Positions 15,902 through 23,414 of a DNA stretch of 36,378 bases are shown piece by piece. The position numbers and the translations under genes were made by a program. Numbering within the stretch: the stretch's first letter is position 1; every line of letters begins with the position of its first letter. This stretch comes from Bacteroidales bacterium (GTDB lineage: Bacteria; Bacteroidota; Bacteroidia; Bacteroidales; UBA10428): NCBI GenBank assembly GCA_016926375.1, contig JAFGOR010000264.1:1-36378 (forward strand), written 5' to 3'. Below the pieces are notes generated by a model that worked only from the letters and a program-made list of their open reading frames with translations, was not told the DNA's origin and searched no databases.

Positions 15902-17267
15902 ATTTTTCCATCCTTCGGTACAACGAAGTTCGTGTAAGACCCAATTCCTGAGCTGCCTGGGATATATTGCCCTGGTTTTGCTTCATCACCTTTTCGATAA
16001 CCCTTCTTTCAATTTCATCCAGGTTATAGGTGTCGAATTCAAGATCGCCAGTTTTTTTCCGCGGGGGCGACAGGATGAAATCATCCGGCTCAAGCGAGGG
16101 TGTTTCAGTCATGATGACAGCCCGCTCAATGGCATGCTGCAATTCGCGCACGTTGCCGGGCCATGGATAATGCATCAGTTTTTTAAGCGCAGCGGCAGTA
16201 ATTCCACGCAGGGATTTCCGGTATTTTTTGGAGTAGATTTTCAGAAAATGGTTCGACAGCAATTCAATATCATCGCCTCTTTCGCGCAGGGGAGGAAGGT
16301 GAACTTCAACTGTATTGATTCTGTAGAGCAGGTCCTGCCTGAACAGGTTGTTGCTTACCGATTCATACAGGTCGCTGTTGGTGGCACAAATTAACCTGAC
16401 GTCAACGGTTACCGGCCGGTTGGCACCAACCCTGGTTACCTCGCGCCTTTCGATAACGGTGAGAATTTTCGATTGCAGTGCAAGTGGCATGTTTCCAATT
16501 TCATCCATGAAGAGTGTTCCCCGGGATGCAATTTCAAACCGGCCCGGCTTTTCCTTTTTGGCATCGGTAAAAGCACCCTTTTCGTGCCCGAAAAGTTCAC
16601 TTTCAAAAAGTGTATCGCTTAACGAGCCCAGATCCACGCTGATGAACACCTCGTCGCGCCTGGGTGAATTGCGGTGCAGTGCGCGGGCAACCAATTCTTT
16701 GCCGGTTCCGTTTTCACCGAGTATCAACACATTGGCATCGGTTTTGGCCACCTTATTAATGGTAGTAAAAACTTCCTGCATTCGTTGGGAACTGCCGATA
16801 AAATCAACAAACGGCTGGTCCATTACGGCACTCATTTCTTTTTGCTTGGCACGAAGTGAAGTTGCCTCCAAACGCGACCTCCTCAATTTTATGGAGGAGG
16901 AGATGGTGGCAAGGAGTTTTTCATTCTGCCAGGGCTTCAGCACAAAATCCGTGGCCCCTGATTTGATGGCCTTCACTGCCCTCTCGGCATCGCCGTATGC
17001 AGTAATGAAAACAACAATGGCCTGAGGATCAATTTCCAGAATGCGTCCGAGCCAGTCGAATCCTTCCTGCCCGCTGATAGCATCCTTGTTGAAATTCATG
17101 TCGAGCAGGATCATGTCAAATTCCTCCCTGGCCATTACTTCGGGTATTTTATCAGGTGAATTCAGGGTAACTAACTTGTCGACATGAGGTTTCAAAAGCA
17201 ATTTGAGTGCAAACAGAATATCCTCATTGTCATCAACTGCCAGTATGTTCCCGGTCTTTTCTGTCAT
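15891..17267 (-). CDS. NtrC-family sigma-54 activator (response regulator)
   Basis: A 458-residue regulator from the ATG at 17267 (MTEKTGNILAVDDNED). The frame extends 46 codons further upstream to a GTG, but that part is not receiver-like. Receiver: acidic pair DD in AVDDNED, phospho-Asp in MILLDMNFN, and Lys in LKPW. AAA+ domain: GENGTGKELVARAL (Walker A), ELFGHEKGAFTDAKK (the sigma-54 contact loop, here GAFTDA instead of GAFTGA), ICATNSDL, and RQDLLYRINTVEVHLPPLRER (arginine finger region; partly quoted). The C-terminal Fis-type HTH is GNISQAAQELGLTRTSLYRR. It would open promoters held by RpoN. Partner of the kinase at 14543-15901. Likely targets are the sigma-54-like sites at 17469 and perhaps at 23415. 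Confidence 0.93.
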   Translation of the reverse strand: MTEKTGNILAVDDNEDILFALKLLLKPHVDKLVTLNSPDKIPEVMAREEFDMILLDMNFNKDAISGQEGFDWLGRILEIDPQAIVVFITAYGDAERAVKAIKSGATDFVLKPWQNEKLLATISSSIKLRRSRLEATSLRAKQKEMSAVMDQPFVDFIGSSQRMQEVFTTINKVAKTDANVLILGENGTGKELVARALHRNSPRRDEVFISVDLGSLSDTLFESELFGHEKGAFTDAKKEKPGRFEIASRGTLFMDEIGNMPLALQSKILTVIERREVTRVGANRPVTVDVRLICATNSDLYESVSNNLFRQDLLYRINTVEVHLPPLRERGDDIELLSNHFLKIYSKKYRKSLRGITAAALKKLMHYPWPGNVRELQHAIERAVIMTETPSLEPDDFILSPPRKKTGDLEFDTYNLDEIERRVIEKVMKQNQGNISQAAQELGLTRTSLYRRMEKYGF

Positions 17268-17392
17268 GTTACTTAAGGTTTTGATGCCAGAACAAAAATA
17301 AAGAATTAGTTTGGAATTAACCGGAATTTCCAAATGCTTTATTTTGAGGATAACCGGCCGATAAAGTGTTCGTTTTCGTACTGTGGGTGTTT

Positions 17393-17400
17393 CAAATTTA
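17393..17400 (-). promoter_or_regulatory. -7 element before the regulator-kinase operon
   Basis: On the minus strand this reads TAAATTTG, an exact match to TAnnTTTG, about 125 nt upstream of the regulator ATG. The upstream -33 region has only TTTT. It would give the two-component operon its own housekeeping promoter inside the 260-bp divergent region. Confidence 0.35.
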
Positions 17401-17428
17401 TACACTCAGGTTGAAAACTAATTGCTTG

Positions 17429-17458
17429 CCGTTTTAATATAATGTTGTATTTTAACGG
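17429..17458. promoter_or_regulatory. Imperfect dyad, possible activator binding site
   Basis: CCGTT (17429-17433) and AACGG (17454-17458) are perfect arms. When the arms are extended to 13 nt, 10 positions still pair. The dyad ends 11 bp before the sigma-54-like promoter of the efflux operon. It is a candidate site for the Fis-type HTH of the divergently encoded NtrC-like regulator, although it lies closer to the promoter than classic enhancers. Confidence 0.35.
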
Positions 17459-17468
17459 TTTATTGTGA

Positions 17469-17484
17469 TTGGCACAATTCATGT
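17469..17484 (+). promoter_or_regulatory. Sigma-54-like promoter of the efflux operon
   Basis: TTGGCACAATTCATGT fits the RpoN consensus TGGCAC-N5-TTGC with the correct spacing of GG (17471-17472) to the -12 G (17483); the last C is T. Transcription would begin near 17496 and leave a leader of about 30 nt to the ATG at 17528. The divergent neighbour encodes a sigma-54 activator, which supports the call. Confidence 0.5.
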
Positions 17485-17527
17485 TAAATCTTACTGAAAT
17501 TGTTTTGAACAAAATTTTTCAGCACTT

Positions 17528-18787
17528 ATGAGTGGTATGGATCGGAAAATAGAAAAAAAGAGATTCGGTAAAAAACAGATTTGGCTGGGTATTGGAATTA
17601 TCCTGGTTTTGGTGGTTCTTGCACAAATCATTTTCGGTGATAAAAGTTCCAAACTGAATGTGGAACAGGAAAAAATAACCCTGGCAGAAGTATTGAACGG
17701 CAAATACCAGGATTATATTTCGGTTAACGGCACCGTAGAGCCCATTCAGACCATTTATCTCGATGCTGTGGAATCGGGTAAGGTGGAAAAGATTTTGATT
17801 GAAGAAGGCACCCGGGTTAAAAAAGGAGATGTCATTCTGACTTTGAGCAATGACAACCTGCTTCTTGACATATCGGGTAATGAGGCTGATGTAGCAAGAG
17901 CTGTTAATGATCTGAAAACAGCCCGCATCAACCTGGAGAACCAAAACCTGCAAACACGTTCCACGATCCTGGAACTGCAGTACCGCTTTAAGAAACTGGA
18001 GCGCCAATACCGGAATAATCAGAAACTGATTCAGCAGAGCCTCATATCCAAAGAAGATTTTGAATACAGCAAGGAGCAGTATGAAGAAACAAAAATGCAA
18101 CTGGATTTGCAGCAACAGAAATTTTTGCGCGATTCCATTTACACCATTACCCGTTTATCCTCAGACGAGGAATCCATTGATCGCATGCAGATGAATCTGA
18201 ACCTGACCCGCAGAAGGATGGATAATTTAAACATCAAGGCCACGTTTGACGGGGAACTGGCAACGCTTAATCCGGAAGTCGGGGAGGTGATCAATTACGG
18301 AACCCGGGTGGGCACTATCAATATACTTGATTCATACAAGATGCGCGTGCTGATTGATGAACATTACATCACCCGGATCAACAGGGGTTTGCCTGCCGAT
18401 TTTGAATTTGCAGGAAAAAAGAACAAACTTCGGATTGTTAAGGTATATCCCGAAGTTAAGAATGGGACCTTTGCAGTTGACATGGAGTTCACCAGTGAAA
18501 TACCGAAACAGATCCGAATTGGGCAAACTGCCCGCATTCACTTGGAACTGGGTGAATCAGAAGACGCCATGTTGCTTCCCAGGGGCGGTTTCTATCAGAG
18601 TACCGGCGGACAATGGGTATATGTTGTGGATCCTTCGGGAGATCTGGCAAAGAAGCGGAATATCAGGCTGGGAAGGCAAAATCCGCGGTATTATGAAGTA
18701 CTTGAAGGACTTAATGCAGGTGAACAGGTAATCATTTCCGATTATGAGAATTTTGGCGATGCGGATAAACTAATATTGAAAAAGTAA
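17528..18787 (+). CDS. Efflux periplasmic adaptor (HlyD/MacA-like)
   Basis: A 419-residue membrane-fusion protein. One N-terminal membrane anchor (QIWLGIGIILVLVVLAQIIF, about residues 18-37) is followed by the first lipoyl half (GTVEPIQTIYLDAVESGKV and EEGTRVKKGDVILTL), a long coiled coil (about 115-230), the second lipoyl half (KATFDGELATLNPEVGEVI), a beta-barrel (about 265-345) and a membrane-proximal domain ending LNAGEQVIISDYENFGDADKL. It would bridge an inner-membrane transporter and the TolC-like channel encoded three genes downstream. An alternative ATG at 17537 would drop three residues. It is the first gene of an operon behind the sigma-54-like site. The next gene is an ABC ATPase, so it probably belongs to a MacAB-type rather than an RND pump. 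Confidence 0.93.
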   Translation: MSGMDRKIEKKRFGKKQIWLGIGIILVLVVLAQIIFGDKSSKLNVEQEKITLAEVLNGKYQDYISVNGTVEPIQTIYLDAVESGKVEKILIEEGTRVKKGDVILTLSNDNLLLDISGNEADVARAVNDLKTARINLENQNLQTRSTILELQYRFKKLERQYRNNQKLIQQSLISKEDFEYSKEQYEETKMQLDLQQQKFLRDSIYTITRLSSDEESIDRMQMNLNLTRRRMDNLNIKATFDGELATLNPEVGEVINYGTRVGTINILDSYKMRVLIDEHYITRINRGLPADFEFAGKKNKLRIVKVYPEVKNGTFAVDMEFTSEIPKQIRIGQTARIHLELGESEDAMLLPRGGFYQSTGGQWVYVVDPSGDLAKKRNIRLGRQNPRYYEVLEGLNAGEQVIISDYENFGDADKLILKK

Positions 18788-18821
18788 AATTGAAAACAAA
18801 TAATAATCTTAAATTTCCCAT

Positions 18822-19505
18822 ATGATTAAAACAACTGACCTGGTAAAGGTTTTCCGCACCGACGAAGTGGAAACCACTGCACTGAATAAAGTGAACATTA
18901 CCATTGAAAAAGGTGAATTCGTAGCCATCATGGGCCCTTCGGGCTGCGGGAAGTCAACCCTGCTGAACATTCTGGGCCTGCTCGATACGCCTACCTCGGG
19001 ACAATACTTTTTCAACGGCGAGGAGGTTGCCGGTTATAAAGAAAAGCAGCGTACCAACCTGAGAAAAGGCAATATCGGTTTCGTATTTCAGAGCTTCAAC
19101 CTGATTGACGAACTCACTGTGTACGAAAATGTAGAACTGCCTTTACTGTACCTGAAGGTTACTGCTGCCGAGCGCAAAAAGAAAGTTGCAGAAGTACTTG
19201 AAAGGATGAAAATTACACATCGTAAAAAACACTTTCCCCAGCAACTTTCAGGAGGTCAGCAACAGCGTGTGGCAATAGCAAGGGCTGTGGTTACCAGGCC
19301 CCATCTCATACTTGCCGATGAGCCTACCGGAAACCTCGACTCTGCCAACGGAGAAGAAGTGATGAGCCTGCTTACCGAACTGAATAACGAGGGAACAACC
19401 ATCATCATGGTTACCCACTCGCCGTCGGATGCCGATAAGGCCCACCGCATAGTTCAGTTGTTTGACGGACATATTGTTACTGAAAACATCAGACAGATAC
19501 TGTAA
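18822..19505 (+). CDS. ABC transporter ATPase, MacB/LolD type
   Basis: A 227-residue ATP-binding subunit, the normal length for this group. Walker A GPSGCGKSTLLN (about residues 38-49), Q-loop VFQSFNLIDELTVYEN, ABC signature LSGGQQQRVAIARA, Walker B LILADEPTGNLDS and the switch His in IIMVTHSPSDADKA. The sequence DEPTGNLDSANGEEVMSLL is typical of MacB/LolD/FtsE ATPases, which work with FtsX-like permeases by mechanotransmission. The operon has an adaptor before it and a TolC-like channel after it, but no permease gene, and the ATPase has no fused membrane domain. Its membrane partner must be encoded elsewhere or has been lost. There are 34 bp between it and the adaptor gene. Confidence 0.94.
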   Translation: MIKTTDLVKVFRTDEVETTALNKVNITIEKGEFVAIMGPSGCGKSTLLNILGLLDTPTSGQYFFNGEEVAGYKEKQRTNLRKGNIGFVFQSFNLIDELTVYENVELPLLYLKVTAAERKKKVAEVLERMKITHRKKHFPQQLSGGQQQRVAIARAVVTRPHLILADEPTGNLDSANGEEVMSLLTELNNEGTTIIMVTHSPSDADKAHRIVQLFDGHIVTENIRQIL

Positions 19506-19515
19506 AAACAAGGTT

Positions 19516-19812
19516 ATGAAAGAGATCTGCATTCCCATACCTTACCTTAAGGCCCAGGAAATTGCCGATGTTGAGGTTTCGGTTGCCGGTCAGAAGCTGC
19601 AATACAGCTTCAGGGTTGAATCGTTTCCCTGGGAGGTTGATGATGAGTTTTCATCACTCACCGATCCGCTGGAACGATCGCTGGCCCGGATTTATAAACT
19701 TAAAAGTGCAATAGATGGTTATGACAAGGCCTGGGAACTGATTCAAATCTTCAATCCCGATGAGCACGCCGATCACATCCATATTTTGTATCGTAAAAAA
19801 ATCAGCAAATAA
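19516..19812 (+). CDS. Small protein of unknown function in the efflux operon
   Basis: A 98-residue soluble protein from the ATG at 19516, with AGG five bases upstream and a 10-bp gap from the ATPase. It begins MKEICIPIPYLKAQEIADVEVSVAG, has no signal peptide or membrane helix, and is rich in acidic residues in the middle (EVDDEFSSLTDPLERSLARI). It ends HADHIHILYRKKISK, where two His lie close together. I do not recognise the family. The reading frame is open for 18 further codons upstream, but these lie inside the ATPase gene and have no ATG. The position between ATPase and channel suggests a regulatory or assembly role. The codon and base use matches the ATPase before it rather than the AT-rich channel gene after it. 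Confidence 0.75.
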   Translation: MKEICIPIPYLKAQEIADVEVSVAGQKLQYSFRVESFPWEVDDEFSSLTDPLERSLARIYKLKSAIDGYDKAWELIQIFNPDEHADHIHILYRKKISK

Positions 19813-19841
19813 AATTTGAAACAAACTAATATCGCCTTTGT

Positions 19842-21191
19842 ATGAAAAAAGTAATTGGGTTCCTGTTTTTCCTGCTATTCTTAAGTCTTGTGCCTGTTGA
19901 AGCACAAAAAGTCTGGTCCCTCGAAGAGTGCATCAACTATGCCCTTGAAAATAATCTTCAGATTAAACGACAGGAGCTGGATGTCCAGTATAATAAAAAC
20001 AATTATTTTCAAAGCTACTTTAATACATTACCTAATATAAATGGGCAGGTAAATGAAGGCTTTACTGCAGGGCAGGCTTTTGACTATTATTCAACTCCGC
20101 CTCAATACAGGGATCAGAAATCATGGAGCGGCAGTTTGAATCTAAGCAGTAATGTTACATTATTTGGAGGCTTTCAAATCATCAATGGTATCATAAAATC
20201 AAAATATGATTTTTTGAAAAGTCAATCGGATCTCAATAAATCAAAAAACGACATTTCCCTTCAACTAGCTTTATCATATCTGCAAATTCTGTTTTCTAAG
20301 GAGCTCGTTGATGTATCTAAAAGTAAACTCGAGGTCACTTCGTTGCAGGTCGAACGTACGAAAAAAATGCTGGATGTAGGAAATGTTGCCCAGGGAGAAT
20401 ATCTTCAGATCAAAGCTCAGGAATCTAACGATAAAACTAGTTTTATCAATGCTGAAAACAATCTGGGTGTTTCTTATCTGGATCTAACACAGATGCTGGA
20501 TTTGGATTCAACAGGTGGATTTGATATTGTAGTTCCACAAAACATTGAAATAGAATTGCTGGCACCATTAGAATCAGTCCAAAACATTTATATTCAATCA
20601 CTTGGAATTATGCCTCAAATTAAAAGTGCAGAATACGCGCTTAAGAGTGCAAAAAAACAACTGGCAATTGCTTGGGGAGGAGTAAGTCCTACTGTTAGTT
20701 TAAATGGAGGATTGAATACATTCTATTCAACAACCAATGTGAATCCACTTAATCCGACCGGAGACTATTCGGTAAAAGAGCAATTTAAGGATGACTACAA
20801 TAAACAGATTGGTATTGGAATTTCAATACCAATATTCAACAGGCTTCAAACCAAGAATAATATCAGTAATTCAAAACTGCAGGTAAGTGATTTCGAATTA
20901 CAGCTCGATCAGACTAAAAAGGCTTTGTATAAGGAAATTCAACAAGCTCATGCCGATGCCACTGATGCCAGGGAAAAGTATTACTCCAGTGTGGAAGCCG
21001 TAAATTATAATGAAGAAGCTTTTAAATATACCAGTCAGAAAATGGAGGTGGGTTTGGTGAATTCAGTGGATTATAATGTTGCCCAGAATAACCTGATCAG
21101 CGCCAAATCGAGCATGCTGCAGGCCAAATACGAATACATATTTAAATTGAAAATACTGGATTTATATATGGGCAAGTCCATTACGCTTTAG
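19842..21191 (+). CDS. TolC-family outer-membrane efflux channel
   Basis: A 449-residue outer-membrane efflux protein. Signal peptide at residues 1-21 (KKVIGFLFFLLFLSLVPVEA, cut before QK). The mature part starts WSLEECINYALENNLQI, the standard opening of this family, and contains two related halves of long coiled-coil helices with short beta segments (SWSGSLNLSSNVTLFGG and QIGIGISIPIFNRLQTKNN). The end repeats the pattern NYNEEAFKYTSQKMEVGLVNSVDY. As a trimer it would form the exit duct for the adaptor and ATPase encoded upstream. Base composition is visibly lower in G+C than its neighbours (line 20161-20220 has 14 of 60). A strong terminator follows at 21216. Confidence 0.93.
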   Translation: MKKVIGFLFFLLFLSLVPVEAQKVWSLEECINYALENNLQIKRQELDVQYNKNNYFQSYFNTLPNINGQVNEGFTAGQAFDYYSTPPQYRDQKSWSGSLNLSSNVTLFGGFQIINGIIKSKYDFLKSQSDLNKSKNDISLQLALSYLQILFSKELVDVSKSKLEVTSLQVERTKKMLDVGNVAQGEYLQIKAQESNDKTSFINAENNLGVSYLDLTQMLDLDSTGGFDIVVPQNIEIELLAPLESVQNIYIQSLGIMPQIKSAEYALKSAKKQLAIAWGGVSPTVSLNGGLNTFYSTTNVNPLNPTGDYSVKEQFKDDYNKQIGIGISIPIFNRLQTKNNISNSKLQVSDFELQLDQTKKALYKEIQQAHADATDAREKYYSSVEAVNYNEEAFKYTSQKMEVGLVNSVDYNVAQNNLISAKSSMLQAKYEYIFKLKILDLYMGKSITL

Positions 21192-21215
21192 TTTTTAATA
21201 AGGGTTAGGTTGTTG

Positions 21216-21246
21216 CCAGGTGTGGAGTTCCGCACCTGGTTTTTTT
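21216..21246 (+). terminator. Rho-independent terminator of the efflux operon
   Basis: CCAGGTGTGG (21216-21225) pairs with CCGCACCTGG (21230-21239) with a single G-T type mismatch and a 4-nt loop, followed by seven T. It lies 25 nt after the channel stop codon. Confidence 0.9.
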
Positions 21247-21295
21247 ATCTCACCCCTGTAAGGCTATATGTCAACATCATATGAGTTTGGCTTTT

Positions 21296-21497
21296 AATCG
21301 CGGAGCGATTCAATGTGAATAGCGCCGGGTGCAACCCGGTGTCATTTAATCGTTGAACTCTTCCAACCACGGAGTGGTTGAATATAACAACATCAATCTG
21401 CTCATCATATTCAACCACTCCGTGGTTGCTGAAAATCGCGAACTTCTTTTACACCGGGTTGCACCCGGCGCTATTCAAATTCAAGCACTCCGTGCTT
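21296..21497. repeat. REP/BIME-like nested palindromic element, copy 2
   Basis: Same plan as the element at 12007: A AATCGCGGAGCGATT (21296-21310), B CCGGGTGCAACCCGG (21325-21339), C CAACCACGGAGTGGTTG (21364-21380), C' CAACCACTCCGTGGTTG (21412-21428), B' CCGGGTTGCACCCGG (21454-21468), A' AAGCACTCCGTGCTT (21483-21497). C and C' are identical to copy 1, B differs by one base, A differs strongly. In both copies the flank reads AGCGCCGGGTG on one side and CACCCGGCGCTATTC on the other. Confidence 0.85.
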
Positions 21498-21533
21498 GGA
21501 AGAAAATATTAAGTTGCCGCGAATGCCTGTAAG

Positions 21534-21553
21534 CCTGCCTGCCGGTAGGCAGG
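21534..21553. repeat. 20-bp near-palindrome CCTGCC...GGCAGG
   Basis: CCTGCCTGCCGGTAGGCAGG is self-complementary except at two symmetric positions. It lies 59 nt after the pseudouridine synthase stop on the minus strand, without a T run, so it is more likely a dispersed palindrome than a terminator. Confidence 0.5.
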
Positions 21554-21611
21554 GGCGTAAGCAATTGATTAGATGTTAAGTTGATGGCTACGGTTGCAAC
21601 TACGCTTCATC

Positions 21612-22304
21612 TTAGATCACCTTGGTAATGTCAAACGCCGTCCAGATATCACCCTCAGGCACCTCTGCTGTGATGGCTATTTCTTTTTTGGTTACCGGGT
21701 GGACAAACCTGATTTTTCTTGCATGCAGGCTGATGCCACCATCGGGATTCGACCTTGGAAATCCATATTTCAGGTCGCCTTTGATGGGGCAGCCGATATG
21801 CGCAAGCTGCGCCCTGATCTGGTGGTGTCTTCCGGTTTCGAGATCCACCTCCAGCAGGTAGTAATTATCCGACTTGCCAATTACTTTGTAACTCAAAGCC
21901 GCTTCTTTGGATCCGGCTTTGGCAGCCTCGTTGCAATACGATTTATTCTGCTTTGCATTGCGGACCAGATGATGCACCAGGCGGTCCGATTCTTTCGGTG
22001 GTTTGTTTTTAACAACAGCCCAATAGGTTTTGCTGATCTTCCCTTCGCGGAAAAGGGTGGTCAGCCGGGATAACGCTTTGCTGGTACGGGCAAAAAGCAC
22101 AGCCCCGGTGACAGGACGGTCGAGCCGGTGAACCACTCCCAGGAATACATCCCCGGGCTTGGCATATTTTTCTTTGAGGAAATTTCTGATCTTGTTGTCA
22201 AGCGACAGATCACCCGTGGCATCCTTCTGCACCAAATCATGCGAGGTTTTGTTCACCGCGATGATGTGGTTGTCCTCGAATAATATGTTGAGTGGTTCAG
22301 ACAT
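21612..22304 (-). CDS. RluA-family RNA pseudouridine synthase
   Basis: A 230-residue enzyme from the ATG at 22304 (MSEPLNILFEDNHIIAVNK). The catalytic Asp lies in VVHRLDRPVTGAVLFART, the RluA motif HRLD. Other family segments are VNKTSHDLVQKDATGD, LTTLFREGKISKTYWAVV, LLEVDLETGRHHQIRAQL and GDLKYGFPRSN. There is no N-terminal S4 domain, so this is the short RluA/TruC-like form. It would isomerise uridine in rRNA or tRNA. The frame reads on for 20 more codons upstream, but that part translates an 8-bp repeat array (22313-22360) that begins only 9 bp before the ATG and is not real protein. It follows panB on the minus strand, 128 bp away. Confidence 0.9.
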   Translation of the reverse strand: MSEPLNILFEDNHIIAVNKTSHDLVQKDATGDLSLDNKIRNFLKEKYAKPGDVFLGVVHRLDRPVTGAVLFARTSKALSRLTTLFREGKISKTYWAVVKNKPPKESDRLVHHLVRNAKQNKSYCNEAAKAGSKEAALSYKVIGKSDNYYLLEVDLETGRHHQIRAQLAHIGCPIKGDLKYGFPRSNPDGGISLHARKIRFVHPVTKKEIAITAEVPEGDIWTAFDITKVI

Positions 22305-22312
22305 TGAGAAAA

Positions 22313-22360
22313 GATAATTTGATAATTTGATAATTTGATAATTTGATGATGTGATAATTC
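22313..22360. repeat. 8-bp tandem array (GATAATTT) upstream of rluA-like gene
   Basis: Four exact copies of GATAATTT (22313-22344) and two degenerate ones (GATGATGT, GATAATTC) keep the 8-bp register to 22360. The array lies in the probable 5' leader of the pseudouridine synthase gene, 9 bp from its ATG. Confidence 0.95.
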
Positions 22361-22395
22361 TCATATTGTCCAGCCATCTACCTTCAGCCAGGTTG

Positions 22396-22435
22396 CCAAA
22401 TCTTCAAATTGCCGAATTTTCAAATTTTCAAATTA
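22396..22435. repeat. 8-bp tandem array (TCAAATTT-like) at the panB stop
   Basis: Five octamers in register: ccaaatct, tcaaattg, ccgaattt, tcaaattt, tcaaatta. The last unit contains the panB stop codon (22433-22435). Confidence 0.85.
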
Positions 22436-23254
22436 ATATTGTTCTTTATCATTCGGGAATTCCAGGTTCTTCACGTCGGTAATGTAATTATTCACTGCAC
22501 TGGTTATTTCCTGGTACAGGTTGTGGTAGCGTCTTAAGAAACGGGGTGAGAAATCCTGGTTGATCCCCAGCATGTCATGGCTCACCAGCACCTGTCCGTC
22601 CACAAACCGCCCTGCCCCAATTCCGATAATCGGAATTTTGAGTTCCTGTGACACCTGAGCAGCAAGCCGGGCGGGTATTTTCTCAAGTACTATGGAAAAA
22701 CATCCGGCTTCCTCAAGCACGTGTGCATCCTCAACCAGTTTCTTGGCTTCTTCTTCATCTCTGGCCCTTACCACAAAGGTTCCGAATTTATGAATCGACT
22801 GGGGTGTAAGTCCCAGATGTCCCATTACCGGAATACCGGCACACAGGATTCGGGTGACTGACTCCACAATTTCCTTTCCTCCCTCAAGCTTCACGCCGTG
22901 CGCCCCGGTTTCTTTCATGATTCGGATGGCAGAATTCAGTGCTTCTTTGGAATTTCCCTGGTAGGAACCAAAAGGCAGGTCGACTACAACAAGAGCCCGC
23001 TCAACAGCCCGCACCACAGCAGAAGCATAATAAATCATCTCATTGAGGGTAATGGGAAGGGTGGTTTCGTAACCGGCCATTACGTTTGAAGCTGAATCTC
23101 CAACAAGAATCACATCAATACCGGCCCGGTCAATAATTTTGGCCATGGAATAGTCGTAGGCAGTGAGCATGGAAATTTTCTCACCCCTGACTTTCATTTC
23201 CTGCAGTACATGTGTGGTTATTTTTTTTGGTTTATCGGCAGAAGCAACTGACAT
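22433..23254 (-). CDS. panB: 3-methyl-2-oxobutanoate hydroxymethyltransferase
   Basis: A 273-residue TIM-barrel enzyme from the ATG at 23254; a TTG at 23281 would add nine residues. It makes ketopantoate from 2-ketoisovalerate with methylene-tetrahydrofolate, the first committed step of pantothenate and CoA synthesis, in the cytoplasm. Family segments are [40 protein letters not shown] (catalytic metal region), [22 protein letters not shown], and [16 protein letters not shown] with HDMLGI next to it. Length and motifs are normal for PanB. No panC is adjacent. Its last codons and stop are part of an 8-bp repeat array. The gene is divergent from dnaK, 225 bp apart. Confidence 0.95.
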   Translation of the reverse strand: MSVASADKPKKITTHVLQEMKVRGEKISMLTAYDYSMAKIIDRAGIDVILVGDSASNVMAGYETTLPITLNEMIYYASAVVRAVERALVVVDLPFGSYQGNSKEALNSAIRIMKETGAHGVKLEGGKEIVESVTRILCAGIPVMGHLGLTPQSIHKFGTFVVRARDEEEAKKLVEDAHVLEEAGCFSIVLEKIPARLAAQVSQELKIPIIGIGAGRFVDGQVLVSHDMLGINQDFSPRFLRRYHNLYQEITSAVNNYITDVKNLEFPNDKEQY

Positions 23255-23364
23255 GGCACACGATTTTAAGTTTGATAACAAGCTGGCAAAGTTGAGAAAT
23301 TAACCTGGAATACACAACAACATGGTTACAATATGTCATGCACAGCATACAGATTCATGTATAT

Positions 23365-23410
23365 ACTGTCACAATCCCATCTGCAAAACTGTCTATTTGT
23401 CAGCATGGCA
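23365..23410 (+). promoter_or_regulatory. Possible activator sites upstream of the dnaK promoter
   Basis: ACTGTC occurs twice in direct orientation (23365-23370 and 23388-23393), 23 bp apart, and a dyad TGTCA-GCA-TGGCA (23398-23410) ends 5 bp before the -24 box. They may bind an NtrC-type activator. No CIRCE element is present. Confidence 0.3.
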
Positions 23411-23414
23411 GAAA

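Larger units (their letters stand above)
21192..21611. other. 420-bp convergent intergenic region
   Basis: No gene is supported. In order the region holds a terminator (21216-21246), a nested palindromic element (21296-21497), a 20-bp near-palindrome (21534-21553) and about 60 bp with no visible feature before the end of the pseudouridine synthase gene. Confidence 0.75.

Noticed and set aside
22313-22360. CRISPR array
   Set aside because: Units are 8 bp and contiguous with no spacers, so this is a simple tandem repeat; the same holds for the arrays at 35871 and 36297.
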